Shown in pieces: positions 16,895 through 17,296 of a stretch of 17,296 bases of DNA; the stretch's first letter is position 1, and each line of letters starts with the position of its first letter. The stretch is taken from contig JAJYOS010000026.1 of NCBI GenBank assembly GCA_021796055.1, forward strand, positions 1 through 17,296. The letters are read 5' to 3'. The notes beneath the pieces were generated by a model. It searched no databases. It saw nothing but the letters and a program-made list of their open reading frames with translations, and was not told the DNA's origin. This DNA is from Bacteroidota bacterium. Lineage in GTDB: Bacteria; Bacteroidota; Kryptoniia; Kryptoniales; JAKASW01. Position numbers and translations under genes: made by a program.

Positions 16895-17296
16895 TTACGA
16901 GTTGTTATACTCTGGGTTCAGCACGGCAATGGCGAAGTTTTCGAGATGGCTTATCTCCTGTTTCCCCTGCTTTGACATCTTTAGAATCTTGATGCAGCAT
17001 AGCTTGTAAAAGTCACGTCGATTATTCTTCTCGTTAAAACCACGGCATTTCAGAGTCTTATTGAGTACGTGAGCTCTTTCCCCTCCATTTCTCATTTCCG
17101 AAATTCGTCTTTTGAACTGAACGGTCTTCCCCACATACAAAGACTTATTGCATCCCTTTTCCAATAGCCAGTAGATGCCCCCTTCCTTGTCGCCAACGTC
17201 CTTTAATTCCACACATTCGGCGCTTAACAGGTCACTTAATGACTGTATAAGCCCCTCGACGTGCTTCGATTTCATCAACCTTTCAATTTCGTTCAT
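16895..17296 (-). CDS. GIY-YIG domain protein, possibly complete (start at the window edge)
   Basis: The 133 residues carry a GIY-YIG nuclease domain: GIY at 40-42 (GGIYWLLEKG), YVG at 54-56 (SLYVGKTVQFKRR, with the arginine that follows in this fold), E119 in HLENFAIAVLNPEYN, and the final asparagine N131. These are the main positions expected of an active centre, so catalysis is possible. About 36 residues precede the domain. An ATG sits exactly at the last three bases of the window, so the true start may be further upstream. GIY-YIG domains occur in homing endonucleases, repair enzymes, restriction enzymes and many small uncharacterised proteins; nothing visible shows which applies here. 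AT-richer than the core genes to the left. Confidence 0.82.
   Translation of the reverse strand: MNEIERLMKSKHVEGLIQSLSDLLSAECVELKDVGDKEGGIYWLLEKGCNKSLYVGKTVQFKRRISEMRNGGERAHVLNKTLKCRGFNEKNNRRDFYKLCCIKILKMSKQGKQEISHLENFAIAVLNPEYNNS

Noticed and set aside
15624..17296. CRISPR array or other regular spaced repeat in the accessory stretch
   Set aside because: Only short, irregular repeats are present; no unit of 20 bases or more recurs.

Overview
The window looks like a chromosomal segment of roughly 50% GC from a member of the Bacteroidota/Chlorobiota/Ignavibacteriota (FCB) group. This is inferred from the tmRNA tag (encoded ANNNYALAA), the GroEL tail ending MGDMY, a DPP IV-like S9 peptidase with the DWVYEEE motif, and the weak use of Shine-Dalgarno sites. 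A species cannot be named from what is seen. Nearly everything is ordinary core or metabolic sequence; the last 1.7 kb is accessory in character.

Layout. 1-1473 (+) is the 5'-truncated end of groEL, closed by a strong intrinsic terminator. 1761-7041 (-) is a compact trehalose/osmotic-stress operon, transcribed in the order otsA (GT20 trehalose-6-phosphate synthase), an MscS channel, a DUF5752-type two-repeat protein, a TreT-type GT4 trehalose synthase split by one frameshift, and otsB (trehalose-6-phosphate phosphatase). It combines two routes to trehalose with a tension-gated release channel. Upstream on the same strand is tmRNA (ssrA, 7162-7522), then a separate Hpt protein with a CheY-like receiver (7594-8222), then a secreted S9 peptidase (8308-10569).

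Diverging from the peptidase is a (+) operon of a SIMPL-domain secreted protein, hutI and an arginase-family hutG-like gene (10931-13792). The three genes overlap at each junction, and the last two suggest histidine degradation to glutamate; hutH and hutU are not in the window. Then come a decayed GxxExxY gene (13801-14221, -), an S66 LD-carboxypeptidase (14333-15274, -) and tRNA-Phe(GAA) with its own promoter (15551-15623, +).

Downstream of the tRNA the sequence becomes gene-poor: a one-TM hypothetical protein, a 447-nt non-coding stretch with several perfect inverted repeats, and a GIY-YIG protein at the window edge. This could be the start of an element integrated at tRNA-Phe, but no integrase or att duplication is visible.

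The observations most worth a second look are the one-base break in TreT, the internal duplication of the DUF5752-type protein, the Asn replacing a metal-ligand His in the HutG-like enzyme, the GxxExxY pseudogene with its flanking repeat pieces, repeated TTG starts at tightly coupled junctions, and the inverted-repeat cluster near the right end. I did not find clear proof of a new defence or mobile system.
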